Shown here piece by piece: positions 7,088 through 14,246 of a stretch of 44,559 nucleotides of DNA. Origin of the DNA: a bacterium (GTDB lineage: Bacteria > Pseudomonadota > Gammaproteobacteria > Burkholderiales > Burkholderiaceae_C); NCBI GenBank assembly GCA_030824555.1, contig JAVBXK010000105.1, positions 1 through 44,559 of the forward strand. The letters run 5' to 3'. The notes beneath the pieces were generated by a model, which saw only the letters and a list, made by a program, of their open reading frames with translations, was not told the origin of the DNA and made no database searches. The number at the start of each line of letters is the position of its first letter. The first letter of the stretch is position 1. The translations under genes and the position numbers were made by a program.

Positions 7088-9385
7088 TCACGCAGCCTGC
7101 CCGCCGCCCTGGGCAGCCAGCTCGCCACCGTGTGCCCGGTGCGCCTGCGCATAGGCCACGTACCAGTCCAGGCAGGCCGGGTTGGCCATGGCGTCGCGGT
7201 TGACCACTTTGTCCAGCTCGTGCCCCAACAGCAGCTTTTTGATGGGCAGCTCCTGCTTCTTGCCCGACAAGGTGCGCGGCACCTCGGGCACGACCCTGAT
7301 GTCATCTGGCAAGAACCGGGGGGACAAGGCCAGCCGGATAGCACTGCGGATGCGCTCGGTCAGCGCGTCATCCAGCGCCAGCCCAGGCCGCAGCACCACG
7401 AACAGCGGCATGAAACTCTCGCGCCCCAGGTACTCCAGGTCCACCACCAGGCTGTCGAGCACCTCGGGCAGCGCTTCGACGGCGTTGTAAATTTCGCTGG
7501 TGCCCATGCGCAGGCCGTGGCGGTTGATGGTGGCGTCGCTGCGGCCGAAAATCACGCAGCCGCTGTCGGCACCCACCTTCAGCCAGTCGCCGTGGCGCCA
7601 GACCCCTGGATACATGTCAAAGTAGCTCGACAGGTAGCGGGCGTGGTGCTGGTCACCCCAGAAATACAAGGGCATGGACGGGATGGGCTGGGTGCACACC
7701 AGCTCGCCCACTTCGCCGATGACGGGCTGGCCGTCTTCGTTCCACGCCTCGACCGCGCAGCCCAGCAGGCGGCACTGCATCTGGCCGGGCACCTGTGGCA
7801 GCTCGCGGTTGCCACCGATGAACGCGCCGCAAAAGTCGGTGCCGCCGGAAATGTTGCACCACCAGATATCGCCCCCAAGCGTCCCGTTACCGGGCCGGGG
7901 CTCCCTCTGGTCGCTGCCCCCCGAGGGGGCTGTTTCACCTTGGGGCGGCCCGGCGGTGAAACGTTCGCCCCCCACACACCCTTCGGTCGCTGCCCCCCCG
8001 AGGGGGGCTCTCGCCGCTTGGGGCGGCCCGGCGCGGCTCGGTTCGCCCCCCACGCTTCCTTCGGGCGTTGTCGCAACTTGTCTCAGGCGACGGAACTGCT
8101 CGGTGCCCCAGCGCTGCACGTCTTCGGCCAGTGGCGAGCCGGTGCTGCCCAGGGCGCGGATGCGGCTCAGGTCATGGCCTTGTGCCTGCAGTGCAGCCAG
8201 GTCCACCCCAGCCTTCATGCAGCTGGCGTAGAACGCGGCACCGGCGCCGAACCACGTCACGCCGTGGCGGGCGGCGAAGCGCCACAGCACGGTCCAGTCG
8301 GGCGCGTCTTTGCTGCCGCCAGGGCTGCCGTCGAACAGCACGACGGTGGTGCCGCCCGCCAGCCCGGCGAGCTGGGCGTTCCACATCACCCAGCCGGTGG
8401 AGCTGTACCAGTGGAAGCGCTCGCCCAGGTTGTTGGGGTGGGCGCTGTTGCCGATGTCGTTGTGCAGGGCCTTGAGTGCCAGCAGCGTCATGAGGATGCC
8501 GCCGTGTCCGTGCACGATGGGCTTGGGCAGGCCGGTGGTGCCGCTGGAATAGACGATCCACAGCGGGTGGTCGAACGGCAGCCATTCGGGTTCGAAGGCA
8601 TCGGTTTCAGTATCTTTTTGGCCGATTGCGCTTGTCCAATTTGTGTGACCAGCTATTGATTCAGAAGCGTGCGGGGTTTCGAGCAGCACCAGGTGCTGCA
8701 CGCTGGGCAGCGCGTCGCGCAGGCCTTGCACCACGGCGGAACGGTCCAGCGCCTTGCCCGCGTACACCACGCCGTCGGTGGCAATCAGCACCTTGGGTTC
8801 GATCTGGCTGAAGCGGTCGAGCACGGCGGGCGTGCCCATGTCGGGGGCGCAGACGCTCCAGATGGCACCGATGCTGACCGTGGCCAGGAACGCCACCATG
8901 GTTTCGGGCACGTTGGGCAGGTAGGCGGCGACGCGGTCGCCCTTTTGCACGCCCAGCCCGCGCAGCGTCAGCGCCACCGAGGCCACCTGGCGGCGCAGCT
9001 CGGGCCAGCTGAGTTCGCGCGCCTCGCCGCGCTCGTTGTCGCTGACGATGGCGGGCAGGCCCAGCGCATGCGCCGCATCGGCATGTCGCAGCACCTGGTG
9101 TGCGTAGTTCACCTGCGCACCGTCAAACCATTTCACATGCGGCATGGGGCCGCCTTGCAGCACCGCCGTGTGCGGCGTGGGCGAGTCCATGCCAAAGTAG
9201 TCCCAAATGCTTTGCCAGAACGCTTCCAGATCGGTGGTGGACCAACGCCACAGCGCGTCGTAGCTGTCGAACGTTAGGCCATGGTGCTGCTGCAGCCAGG
9301 CCTGGTAGAGCCGCAGGCGGGGCTCGAACGCGGGTGCGTGGGACTCGGATGGGATCGGTGAAGATGGGGTCAGTGGGGCATTCAT
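7088..9385 (-). CDS. Acetoacetyl-CoA synthetase with in-frame repeat insertions
   Basis: A 765-residue ANL-superfamily ligase that activates acetoacetate to acetoacetyl-CoA, used in ketone-body and polyhydroxybutyrate metabolism. Seen motifs: P-loop YSSGTTGLPKP (about residue 280), a STGWVMWN segment, CNISGGTDFCG, the hinge GLRMGTSEIYN and the C-terminal PRTLSGKKQELPIKKLL with the catalytic lysine. The family is usually about 650-660 residues, so this protein is about 100 too long. The excess maps to two places: about residues 241-260 (an AT-rich dispersed element) and about 436-505 (two tandem GC-rich elements, Gly/Pro/Arg-rich), between the P-loop and the GGTD motif. Whether the enzyme still folds is open. 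It is divergent from the thioesterase. Confidence 0.88.
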   Translation of the reverse strand: MNAPLTPSSPIPSESHAPAFEPRLRLYQAWLQQHHGLTFDSYDALWRWSTTDLEAFWQSIWDYFGMDSPTPHTAVLQGGPMPHVKWFDGAQVNYAHQVLRHADAAHALGLPAIVSDNERGEARELSWPELRRQVASVALTLRGLGVQKGDRVAAYLPNVPETMVAFLATVSIGAIWSVCAPDMGTPAVLDRFSQIEPKVLIATDGVVYAGKALDRSAVVQGLRDALPSVQHLVLLETPHASESIAGHTNWTSAIGQKDTETDAFEPEWLPFDHPLWIVYSSGTTGLPKPIVHGHGGILMTLLALKALHNDIGNSAHPNNLGERFHWYSSTGWVMWNAQLAGLAGGTTVVLFDGSPGGSKDAPDWTVLWRFAARHGVTWFGAGAAFYASCMKAGVDLAALQAQGHDLSRIRALGSTGSPLAEDVQRWGTEQFRRLRQVATTPEGSVGGEPSRAGPPQAARAPLGGAATEGCVGGERFTAGPPQGETAPSGGSDQREPRPGNGTLGGDIWWCNISGGTDFCGAFIGGNRELPQVPGQMQCRLLGCAVEAWNEDGQPVIGEVGELVCTQPIPSMPLYFWGDQHHARYLSSYFDMYPGVWRHGDWLKVGADSGCVIFGRSDATINRHGLRMGTSEIYNAVEALPEVLDSLVVDLEYLGRESFMPLFVVLRPGLALDDALTERIRSAIRLALSPRFLPDDIRVVPEVPRTLSGKKQELPIKKLLLGHELDKVVNRDAMANPACLDWYVAYAQAHRAHGGELAAQGGGQAA
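7871..8076 (-). repeat. Two tandem GC-rich dispersed repeats inside the synthetase gene
   Basis: On the minus strand two units follow each other. Each has GCCGGGCCGCCCCAAG, about 8 variable bases, CCCCCTCGGGGGGCAGCGACC and a GTGGGGGGCGAA end. They keep the reading frame and add about 67 residues (for example VGGERFTAGPPQ) that have no counterpart in acetoacetyl-CoA synthetases. They match the intergenic copies at 4213 and 43399. Confidence 0.8.
8604..8662 (-). repeat. AT-rich dispersed repeat inside the synthetase gene, copy 2
   Basis: Read on the minus strand it begins TCAATAGCTGGT and continues with GGACAAGCGCAATCGGCC and AAAAAGATACTGA, the signature of the AT-rich family. It is translated in frame as SIAGHTNWTSAIGQKDTE, a stretch foreign to this enzyme family, located in a loop before the P-loop. 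Confidence 0.75.
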
Positions 9386-9611
9386 GGCCGCGAAGTTTGC
9401 ATGCCCACCCCAGCGGGGCACAAGCGGGCGAACACGGGGTAGCGGTCCCCGGTGACGCACACATGACAGCTGATGGCCCCGCGCAAGCCGTCTGGCCACT
9501 GACAAAGCAGTGACGACACACACGGCAAGTGCAGAATGCCAGCCACATTCATTTTTCACCTTGTCTGCCTCTGCCAGACCGGCGCTGGACACAGCTTTTC
9601 ACAGCATTCAC

Positions 9612-10076
9612 ATGACCACACCTTCCATCTGGCAAAAGCCCATCGACCTTGCTTCCATATCGGCCACCGCAGCTGGCACGGCCGTTGAGCACCTGGGCAT
9701 CGAGGTGCACACCATCCTGGACGACGGGCTGGTGGCGCGCATGCCTGTCGATGCCCGCACCCGCCAACCCATGGGCCTGCTGCACGGTGGCGTGAGCGTG
9801 GTGCTGGCCGAAACGCTGGGCTCGCTGGGGGCTTACTTTGCCTGCCCGGAAGGCCACGTGACGGTGGGGCTGGACATCAACGCCAACCACCTGCGCGCGG
9901 TGCGCTCGGGCTGGGTCACGGGCACGGCCAAACCCGTTCACCTGGGCCGCAGCACGCACGTGTGGGCCATTGACATCACGAACGAGGCGGGCCAGCTGGT
10001 GTGCGTGTCGCGCATCACCATGGCCATTTTGTCGCAGCCGCCGGGTACGTCAGGCACATCTGGCACGGCCCAGTGA
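9612..10076 (+). CDS. PaaI/YdiI-family hotdog thioesterase
   Basis: A 154-residue acyl-CoA thioesterase-like protein with a single hotdog domain. The HGGVSVVLAETLGS segment (His58-Gly-Gly; Glu67 as probable catalytic acid) is typical of the PaaI / 1,4-dihydroxy-2-naphthoyl-CoA hydrolase group, followed by VGLDINANHLRAV and a WAIDI strand. The C-terminus ends in a Gly/Thr/Ser-rich tail. It lies head to head with acetoacetyl-CoA synthetase, which suggests a role in acyl-CoA balance, but the substrate is unknown. The ATG at 9612 is chosen from the domain start; no strong ribosome binding site is visible. Confidence 0.87.
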   Translation: MTTPSIWQKPIDLASISATAAGTAVEHLGIEVHTILDDGLVARMPVDARTRQPMGLLHGGVSVVLAETLGSLGAYFACPEGHVTVGLDINANHLRAVRSGWVTGTAKPVHLGRSTHVWAIDITNEAGQLVCVSRITMAILSQPPGTSGTSGTAQ

Positions 10077-10133
10077 CCCGTTGGCTGGCCAACTGACTGT
10101 CGGGCGCAGCTTGACAGGTTGTACCTCAGCCCG

Positions 10134-11135
10134 TTAATCCGGCATGCCGCCGGCGCGCATCGCTACCTCCAGTCGTTGGCGTGTTTCCTTGATCAGATAG
10201 TCCAGAAACACCTGCGTGCGCCGGGGCACAAAACGCCTGCTGGGCATGGCGGCAAACAGCGTGAAGCGGCCCGTGATCCAGTCGGGCAGCACCCTGACCA
10301 ACGCCTGGCTGCCCAGGTAGGGCGCGGCCAATTCCACGGGCAGTGACGTGATGCCCGCACCGTCCAGCGCGGCACGCAGCAGCGTGTCGGTGTGGTTGGC
10401 CCACAGCACGGGGTGGATGGTGGCTTCGACCGGCCCGCCGATTGGGTTCTGTTGCGCCTGGGGCGACCCCGCGAACGGCTTGCGGGGGCCGTCTGCAGCG
10501 GCGGCAGTGTCCACCACAGGGCTGAGTGTCCAGCCTGGGGTCCGCGTACCGGCCATGCGCAGGCGCACACCGTCGTGCGCAGCCAGGTCTGCGGGCTGGT
10601 GCGGCGTGCCCATGCGCTTCAAGTAGGCGGGCGACGCCACCAGGATGCCGCACGAGTCGATGACCGGGCGGGCAATGACGTTGCCGTTGAAGTCTGACGG
10701 CGCGCCCATCAGCGTGATGTCGTACTGCTCGACCGAAGGGTTGCTGGGCGCATCGACATCGATGTCGAGCACCACGTTGGGGTGCAGGCACCTGAACCCC
10801 GCGATCAGCGGTGCCAGCACGTGCACGGCCAGCACGGGGGGCGCGTGCACGCGCAGGGTGCCCTGCACCTCGTCGGTCTCGGCGCTGGCCAGGGCGTGGG
10901 CCTCGTCAATGGCATCGAGGATGTGGTTGACCCGGTCCAGGTACAGCCGCCCGGCTTCGGTCAGCATCATGCGGCGCGTGGTGCGCTGGATGAGCCGGGT
11001 GCCCAGGTGCTCTTCCAGGTCCACCACCAGCCTGGTGACCACGGCAGCAGACAGGTCCAGCTTGCGCGCCGCCCCCGAAAAGCTGCCTTCGTTGGCCACT
11101 TGCTGGAACACACGCATTGAAAGTAAACGGTCCAT
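10134..11135 (-). CDS. LysR-type transcriptional regulator with an odd insertion
   Basis: A 333-residue DNA-binding regulator. The winged helix-turn-helix is at residues 1-60 (FQQVANEGSFSGAARKLDLS and a TRLIQRTTRRMMLTEAG wing), followed by a linker helix and the periplasmic-binding-like effector domain from about residue 90. The effector domain carries about 30 extra residues after WTLSPVV, rich in Ala, Pro and Gln (DGPRKPFAGSPQAQQNP), which are encoded by a sequence resembling the GC-rich dispersed repeat. It is divergent from the small secreted protein gene at 11375, so that gene may be a target; LysR proteins usually regulate a divergent neighbour, but here that is only inference. Confidence 0.9.
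   Translation of the reverse strand: MDRLLSMRVFQQVANEGSFSGAARKLDLSAAVVTRLVVDLEEHLGTRLIQRTTRRMMLTEAGRLYLDRVNHILDAIDEAHALASAETDEVQGTLRVHAPPVLAVHVLAPLIAGFRCLHPNVVLDIDVDAPSNPSVEQYDITLMGAPSDFNGNVIARPVIDSCGILVASPAYLKRMGTPHQPADLAAHDGVRLRMAGTRTPGWTLSPVVDTAAAADGPRKPFAGSPQAQQNPIGGPVEATIHPVLWANHTDTLLRAALDGAGITSLPVELAAPYLGSQALVRVLPDWITGRFTLFAAMPSRRFVPRRTQVFLDYLIKETRQRLEVAMRAGGMPD
10433..10500 (-). repeat. Probable decayed GC-rich dispersed repeat inside the LysR gene
   Basis: On the minus strand GCCCCAGGCGCAACAGAACC followed by CAATCGGCGGGC aligns, with a few changes and a short gap, to GCCCCAAGGTGAAACAGCCC-CCTCGGGGGGC of the synthetase copy. It encodes the family-atypical insertion in the effector domain. 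The similarity is partial. Confidence 0.4.
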
Positions 11136-11289
11136 GAGGGGTGTCCGCCTGTTTTCAAGCGGTGTTTTATTGTGATTTCAGAAACAATTAATCGACAATT
11201 TTGCTATTTTTCTTCTCTTCATGCAACAGTAAAGTTCACCCCATCGATGAGCCAGACACGCAAACGACTCACCGAGGCGGGAAACAAGA

Positions 11290-11352
11290 CGGGCCAACAG
11301 GTGGCCCGCCCAGCCCGAAACGTCAACCCGTTACGTCAACGGTTTTGTCAAC
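11290..11352 (+). promoter_or_regulatory. Leader with hairpin and three GTCAAC repeats
   Basis: A hairpin CGGGCCA-ACAGG-TGGCCCG (11290-11308) is followed by three GTCAAC copies at 11322, 11335 and 11347 (13- and 12-base spacing), just before the AAAGGA ribosome binding site of the secreted protein gene. The regular spacing suggests a protein- or RNA-binding leader. The AT-rich segment at 11165-11230 probably holds the divergent promoters. Confidence 0.3.
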
Positions 11353-11374
11353 TTGACCCGAAAGGACTTTCATC

Positions 11375-11704
11375 ATGCAACGCTCTATCCGCAACATCGC
11401 CATCAACGCTACATTTGCCGCCGCTTCTGTTTTGGCCGCCGCCTCCGTGCAAGCAGCTGGTTTCCCTGCCAGCGGTGAGTTCTCTGCCGCCGACGAGGTG
11501 CAAGCACCCACCGCCGTGACCACGGTCCGCAGCGAAGTGCGCAACGCCACACGCACCGAGCGCGCCGCTTCGTTGAACGTGAACGGCGAAACCGGCCAGA
11601 TCACCGCCACGGCACCCGCCGCCAAAACCCGCCAGGAAGTGCGCAAGGAAGGCAACGAGGCCTTGCGCGCCCACAAACTGCCTGCTGGCGAAGCTTCCAT
11701 GTGA
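11375..11704 (+). CDS. Small exported protein, function unknown
   Basis: A 109-residue protein with a clear signal peptide (positively charged MQRSIRN start, Ala-rich core, likely cleavage after VQAA at residue about 28). The mature part is small, polar and ends TRQEVRKEGNEALRAHKLPAGEASM-like, reminiscent of short Burkholderiales periplasmic proteins of the DUF4148 type, but I cannot assign a family with certainty. An AAAGGA ribosome binding site precedes the ATG, and a strong rho-independent terminator follows the gene, so it is a monocistronic unit. The function is unknown. Confidence 0.75.
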   Translation: MQRSIRNIAINATFAAASVLAAASVQAAGFPASGEFSAADEVQAPTAVTTVRSEVRNATRTERAASLNVNGETGQITATAPAAKTRQEVRKEGNEALRAHKLPAGEASM

Positions 11705-11794
11705 GCGAGGTGGGATGGCGGCGCTCAGCTGCGCGCCACCCCACACTGTTGGCCACTCTTTGCTCAGGACAGACTGGGCAGACCGCCAGACCCC

Positions 11795-11827
11795 AGCCCC
11801 CGCGCGGCCACGCCCGGGGGCTTTTTT
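11795..11827 (+). terminator. Rho-independent terminator of the small exported protein gene
   Basis: A perfect stem AGCCCCCG (11795-11802) pairs with CGGGGGCT (11815-11822) and is followed by a run of T to 11827. It overlaps the last two bases of the convergent TPR gene (11826-11827). Confidence 0.85.
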
Positions 11828-14246
11828 ATGTTTGCGCTGGGCTGGCCGGGACGGTGCTGGCCATCGCCTCAAGCGCTTTCAGGGCCGCTGTGTACCGTTG
11901 GTCATGTGGCATGGCCAACACCAAGCGCTGGAACAAGTGATGCGCATGTGCGCAATGGGGTTGAGCCTCGTCATCCAAGCCTTGTTGCAACAGTGTTTGT
12001 CCCAGGCGCAGCTCGCCCACAGCCAGCACCTCCAGAGCGACCACCGTCTCACCATAAGCGGTGATGAGTTCTGTGGCCAGCTCGACTTGTGATGCATATG
12101 CTTGCCGAGCCTCATCAAATTGCCCCATCATCCGAGCCACATCGCCCAGCCGTCCAATAGAAATCGACAGGTCGCGCAGGCGCTCTGGCGTGCGGCCAAA
12201 CTCTGTCAGCAGAGATCGGCTCAGTGCCTCACTCTCGCCATAGGCGCGACGGGCCTCGTCCAACTGCCCCAGTGCCTGTACCACCTCGCCTCGCTTTCCC
12301 AAGGAAGCCGACAGGTCGCGTAGGCGCTCTGGCGTGCGGCCAAACTCTGTCAGCAGGGCACGGCGCAGTGCCTCGCTCTCGCCATAAGCGCGGCGGGCCT
12401 CGTCCAGCTGTCCCAGTGCCTGGGCCACCTCGCCTAGCTTCCCCAAGGAAACCGACAGGTCGCGCAAGCGCTCGGGCGTGCGGCCAAACTCTGTCAGCAG
12501 GGCACGGCGCAGTGCCTCGCTCGCTCCATAAACGTGGCGGGCCTCGTCCAGCTGTCCTAGCGCCTGAGCCACTTCGCCCAGTTTGTTCAGAGAGACCGAC
12601 AGGTCGCGTATGCGCTCTGACGTGCGGCCAAACTCTGTCAGCAGGGCGCGGCTCAGTGCCTCGCTCTCGCCATAAGCGCGGCGGGCCTCGTCCAGCTGTC
12701 CCAGTGCAAGTGCCACATCACCCTGCTTGTTCAGGGCGACTGTCAGGTCGCGCAAGCGCGCTGGCGTGCGGCCAAACTCGCTCAGCAAGCCACGGAGCAG
12801 CGTCTCGCTCTCGGCATAGGCACGGCGGGCTTCGTCCAACTGCCCCAGCGCCTGGGCCACTTCACCCAGTTTGTTCAGGGAGACCGACAGGTCGCGCAGG
12901 CGTTCTGGTGTGCGGCCAAACTCTGTCAGCAGGGCACGGTGCACTACCTCACACTCGCTGTAAGCACGGCGGGCCTCGTCCAGCTGCCCCAGCGCACGGG
13001 CCACGTCACCCAGCTTTCCCATAGAGATCGACAAGTCGCGCAAGCGCTCGGGCGTGCGGCCAAACTCTGTCAGCAGGCCACGGTGCAGAGCCTCGCTTTC
13101 ACCATAGGCGCGGCGGGCCTCGTCTAGTTGCCCCAGCGCCTGGGCCACGTCGCCCAGCTTGTTCAGGGAGACCGACAGGTCGCGCAGGCGTTCTGGCGTG
13201 CGGCCATACTCAGTCAGCAGGGTCCGGCGCAAGGCCTCGCTATCGCCATGGGCGCGGCGGGCCTCGTCCAGCTGCCCCAGTGCACGGGCCACCTCGCCTT
13301 GTCTTTCCATGGAGATCGACAGGTCGCGCAGGCGCTCGGGCGTGCGGCCAAACTCTGTCAGCAGCTCTCGGCGCAAGGCCTCGCTCTCACCATAGGCGTG
13401 GCAGGCCTCATCCAGCAACCCCAGTGCACGGGCCACGTCGCCTAGCTTGTTCAGGGAGACCGACAGGTCACGCAGGCGCTCAGGCGTGCGGCCCAACTCC
13501 ACCAGCAGGGCACGTGCGCGATCAGCGTTGTTTTGGGCGATGTGCCTTGCCAGCTCAATGTGCCCGGCAGCCAATGCAGCATCACTGGCCCTTGCGGCAT
13601 CCCACAGGGACAGTGGGGTTTGCCCGATTGCCTGACTAGCTTGCCAACGCAGCACGGCCTCGGGCAGTTCGCGCACGGGCCTTTGGGTGGCTTCGTCAGG
13701 CAACGATTCGCCGGTTGCCAGCTCGTCTTCGGGTATCTGGCTAGACACCAAACCTGCAGTGTCCAGGTACACCGAGGGCTGGCGGATGGTCCACAGGTCA
13801 GGGGCTGCCTCGGCAGCTGGTTTGGTCCAGTCCAACGGCAACGCCAGCACGACGGTGCGGTTGTGTTCGCGGGCCAACGTGGCGCGGCGCTCGTTGAGGC
13901 GCAGCAAGAAGTCTTGGCGAGCTTGGTTCCAGGTGGGGTCGCCAGGGTGTCCGTCCAGGTCCAACCACAGCGGCATGCCCAGTTCGACGTGCACGCTGGC
14001 AGGGTCAATGGCTGCGGCAAGCAAGTGTGAGGGCAGGTCAGCGGCCTGCCTTACATCCGGACGCTGGAACGGGCGAACCTGCGCCCGCATGAACCCATCG
14101 GCCCGCTCAAACAACGCTTGTTTGGCCCGCACATCGCTACAGAACACAAACACCAGCTCAAATGAGTCCCCCCATTCGAGGGTGCTGCGCAGCGTTTGCC
14201 AAGCCGCCTCAAGTGGCGGAGCGGGCGTCAGGAGTGGGGTTTGCAT
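11826..14246 (-). CDS. TPR-repeat protein with ten near-identical 48-residue repeats (partner of ATPase)
   Basis: An 806-residue, apparently cytoplasmic protein. Residues 1-250 form an alpha/beta region with LVFVFCSD, LPLWLDLDG-like and LNERRATLAREHNRTVVLALP segments and an APDLWTIRQPSVYLD motif. This resembles domains seen in front of TPR arrays in large bacterial signalling or conflict proteins; no Walker A motif is present. Residues 252-731 are ten tandem 48-residue units of the form GRTPERLRDLSVSLNKLGDV + ALGQLDEARRAYGESEAL + RRALLTEF, a TPR-like helical repeat, followed by a degenerate eleventh unit. The start codon overlaps the upstream ATPase gene by 38 bases, implying translational coupling. 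A scaffold, sensor or target-recognition role is inferred. Confidence 0.85.
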   Translation of the reverse strand: MQTPLLTPAPPLEAAWQTLRSTLEWGDSFELVFVFCSDVRAKQALFERADGFMRAQVRPFQRPDVRQAADLPSHLLAAAIDPASVHVELGMPLWLDLDGHPGDPTWNQARQDFLLRLNERRATLAREHNRTVVLALPLDWTKPAAEAAPDLWTIRQPSVYLDTAGLVSSQIPEDELATGESLPDEATQRPVRELPEAVLRWQASQAIGQTPLSLWDAARASDAALAAGHIELARHIAQNNADRARALLVELGRTPERLRDLSVSLNKLGDVARALGLLDEACHAYGESEALRRELLTEFGRTPERLRDLSISMERQGEVARALGQLDEARRAHGDSEALRRTLLTEYGRTPERLRDLSVSLNKLGDVAQALGQLDEARRAYGESEALHRGLLTEFGRTPERLRDLSISMGKLGDVARALGQLDEARRAYSECEVVHRALLTEFGRTPERLRDLSVSLNKLGEVAQALGQLDEARRAYAESETLLRGLLSEFGRTPARLRDLTVALNKQGDVALALGQLDEARRAYGESEALSRALLTEFGRTSERIRDLSVSLNKLGEVAQALGQLDEARHVYGASEALRRALLTEFGRTPERLRDLSVSLGKLGEVAQALGQLDEARRAYGESEALRRALLTEFGRTPERLRDLSASLGKRGEVVQALGQLDEARRAYGESEALSRSLLTEFGRTPERLRDLSISIGRLGDVARMMGQFDEARQAYASQVELATELITAYGETVVALEVLAVGELRLGQTLLQQGLDDEAQPHCAHAHHLFQRLVLAMPHDQRYTAALKALEAMASTVPASPAQT
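12054..13493 (-). repeat. Coding tandem repeat, ten units of 144 bp
   Basis: The unit boundary GGCCGCACG recurs exactly every 144 bases, for example at 13493, 12341 and 12197 read on the minus strand. Units differ by scattered substitutions (SVSLNKLGD versus SISMGKLGD, ARRAYGESE versus ARHVYGASE) but keep one length, indicating recent duplication or homogenisation. Confidence 0.9.

Noticed and set aside
7871-8076. Frameshift or sequencing error in the acetoacetyl-CoA synthetase gene
   Set aside because: The frame is intact on both sides and the extra bases match the dispersed repeat elsewhere in the window.
12224-13445. Long plus-strand frames across the TPR array (Gly/Arg/Pro-rich)
   Set aside because: They are antisense shadows of the 144-base repeats, with no start context or family match.
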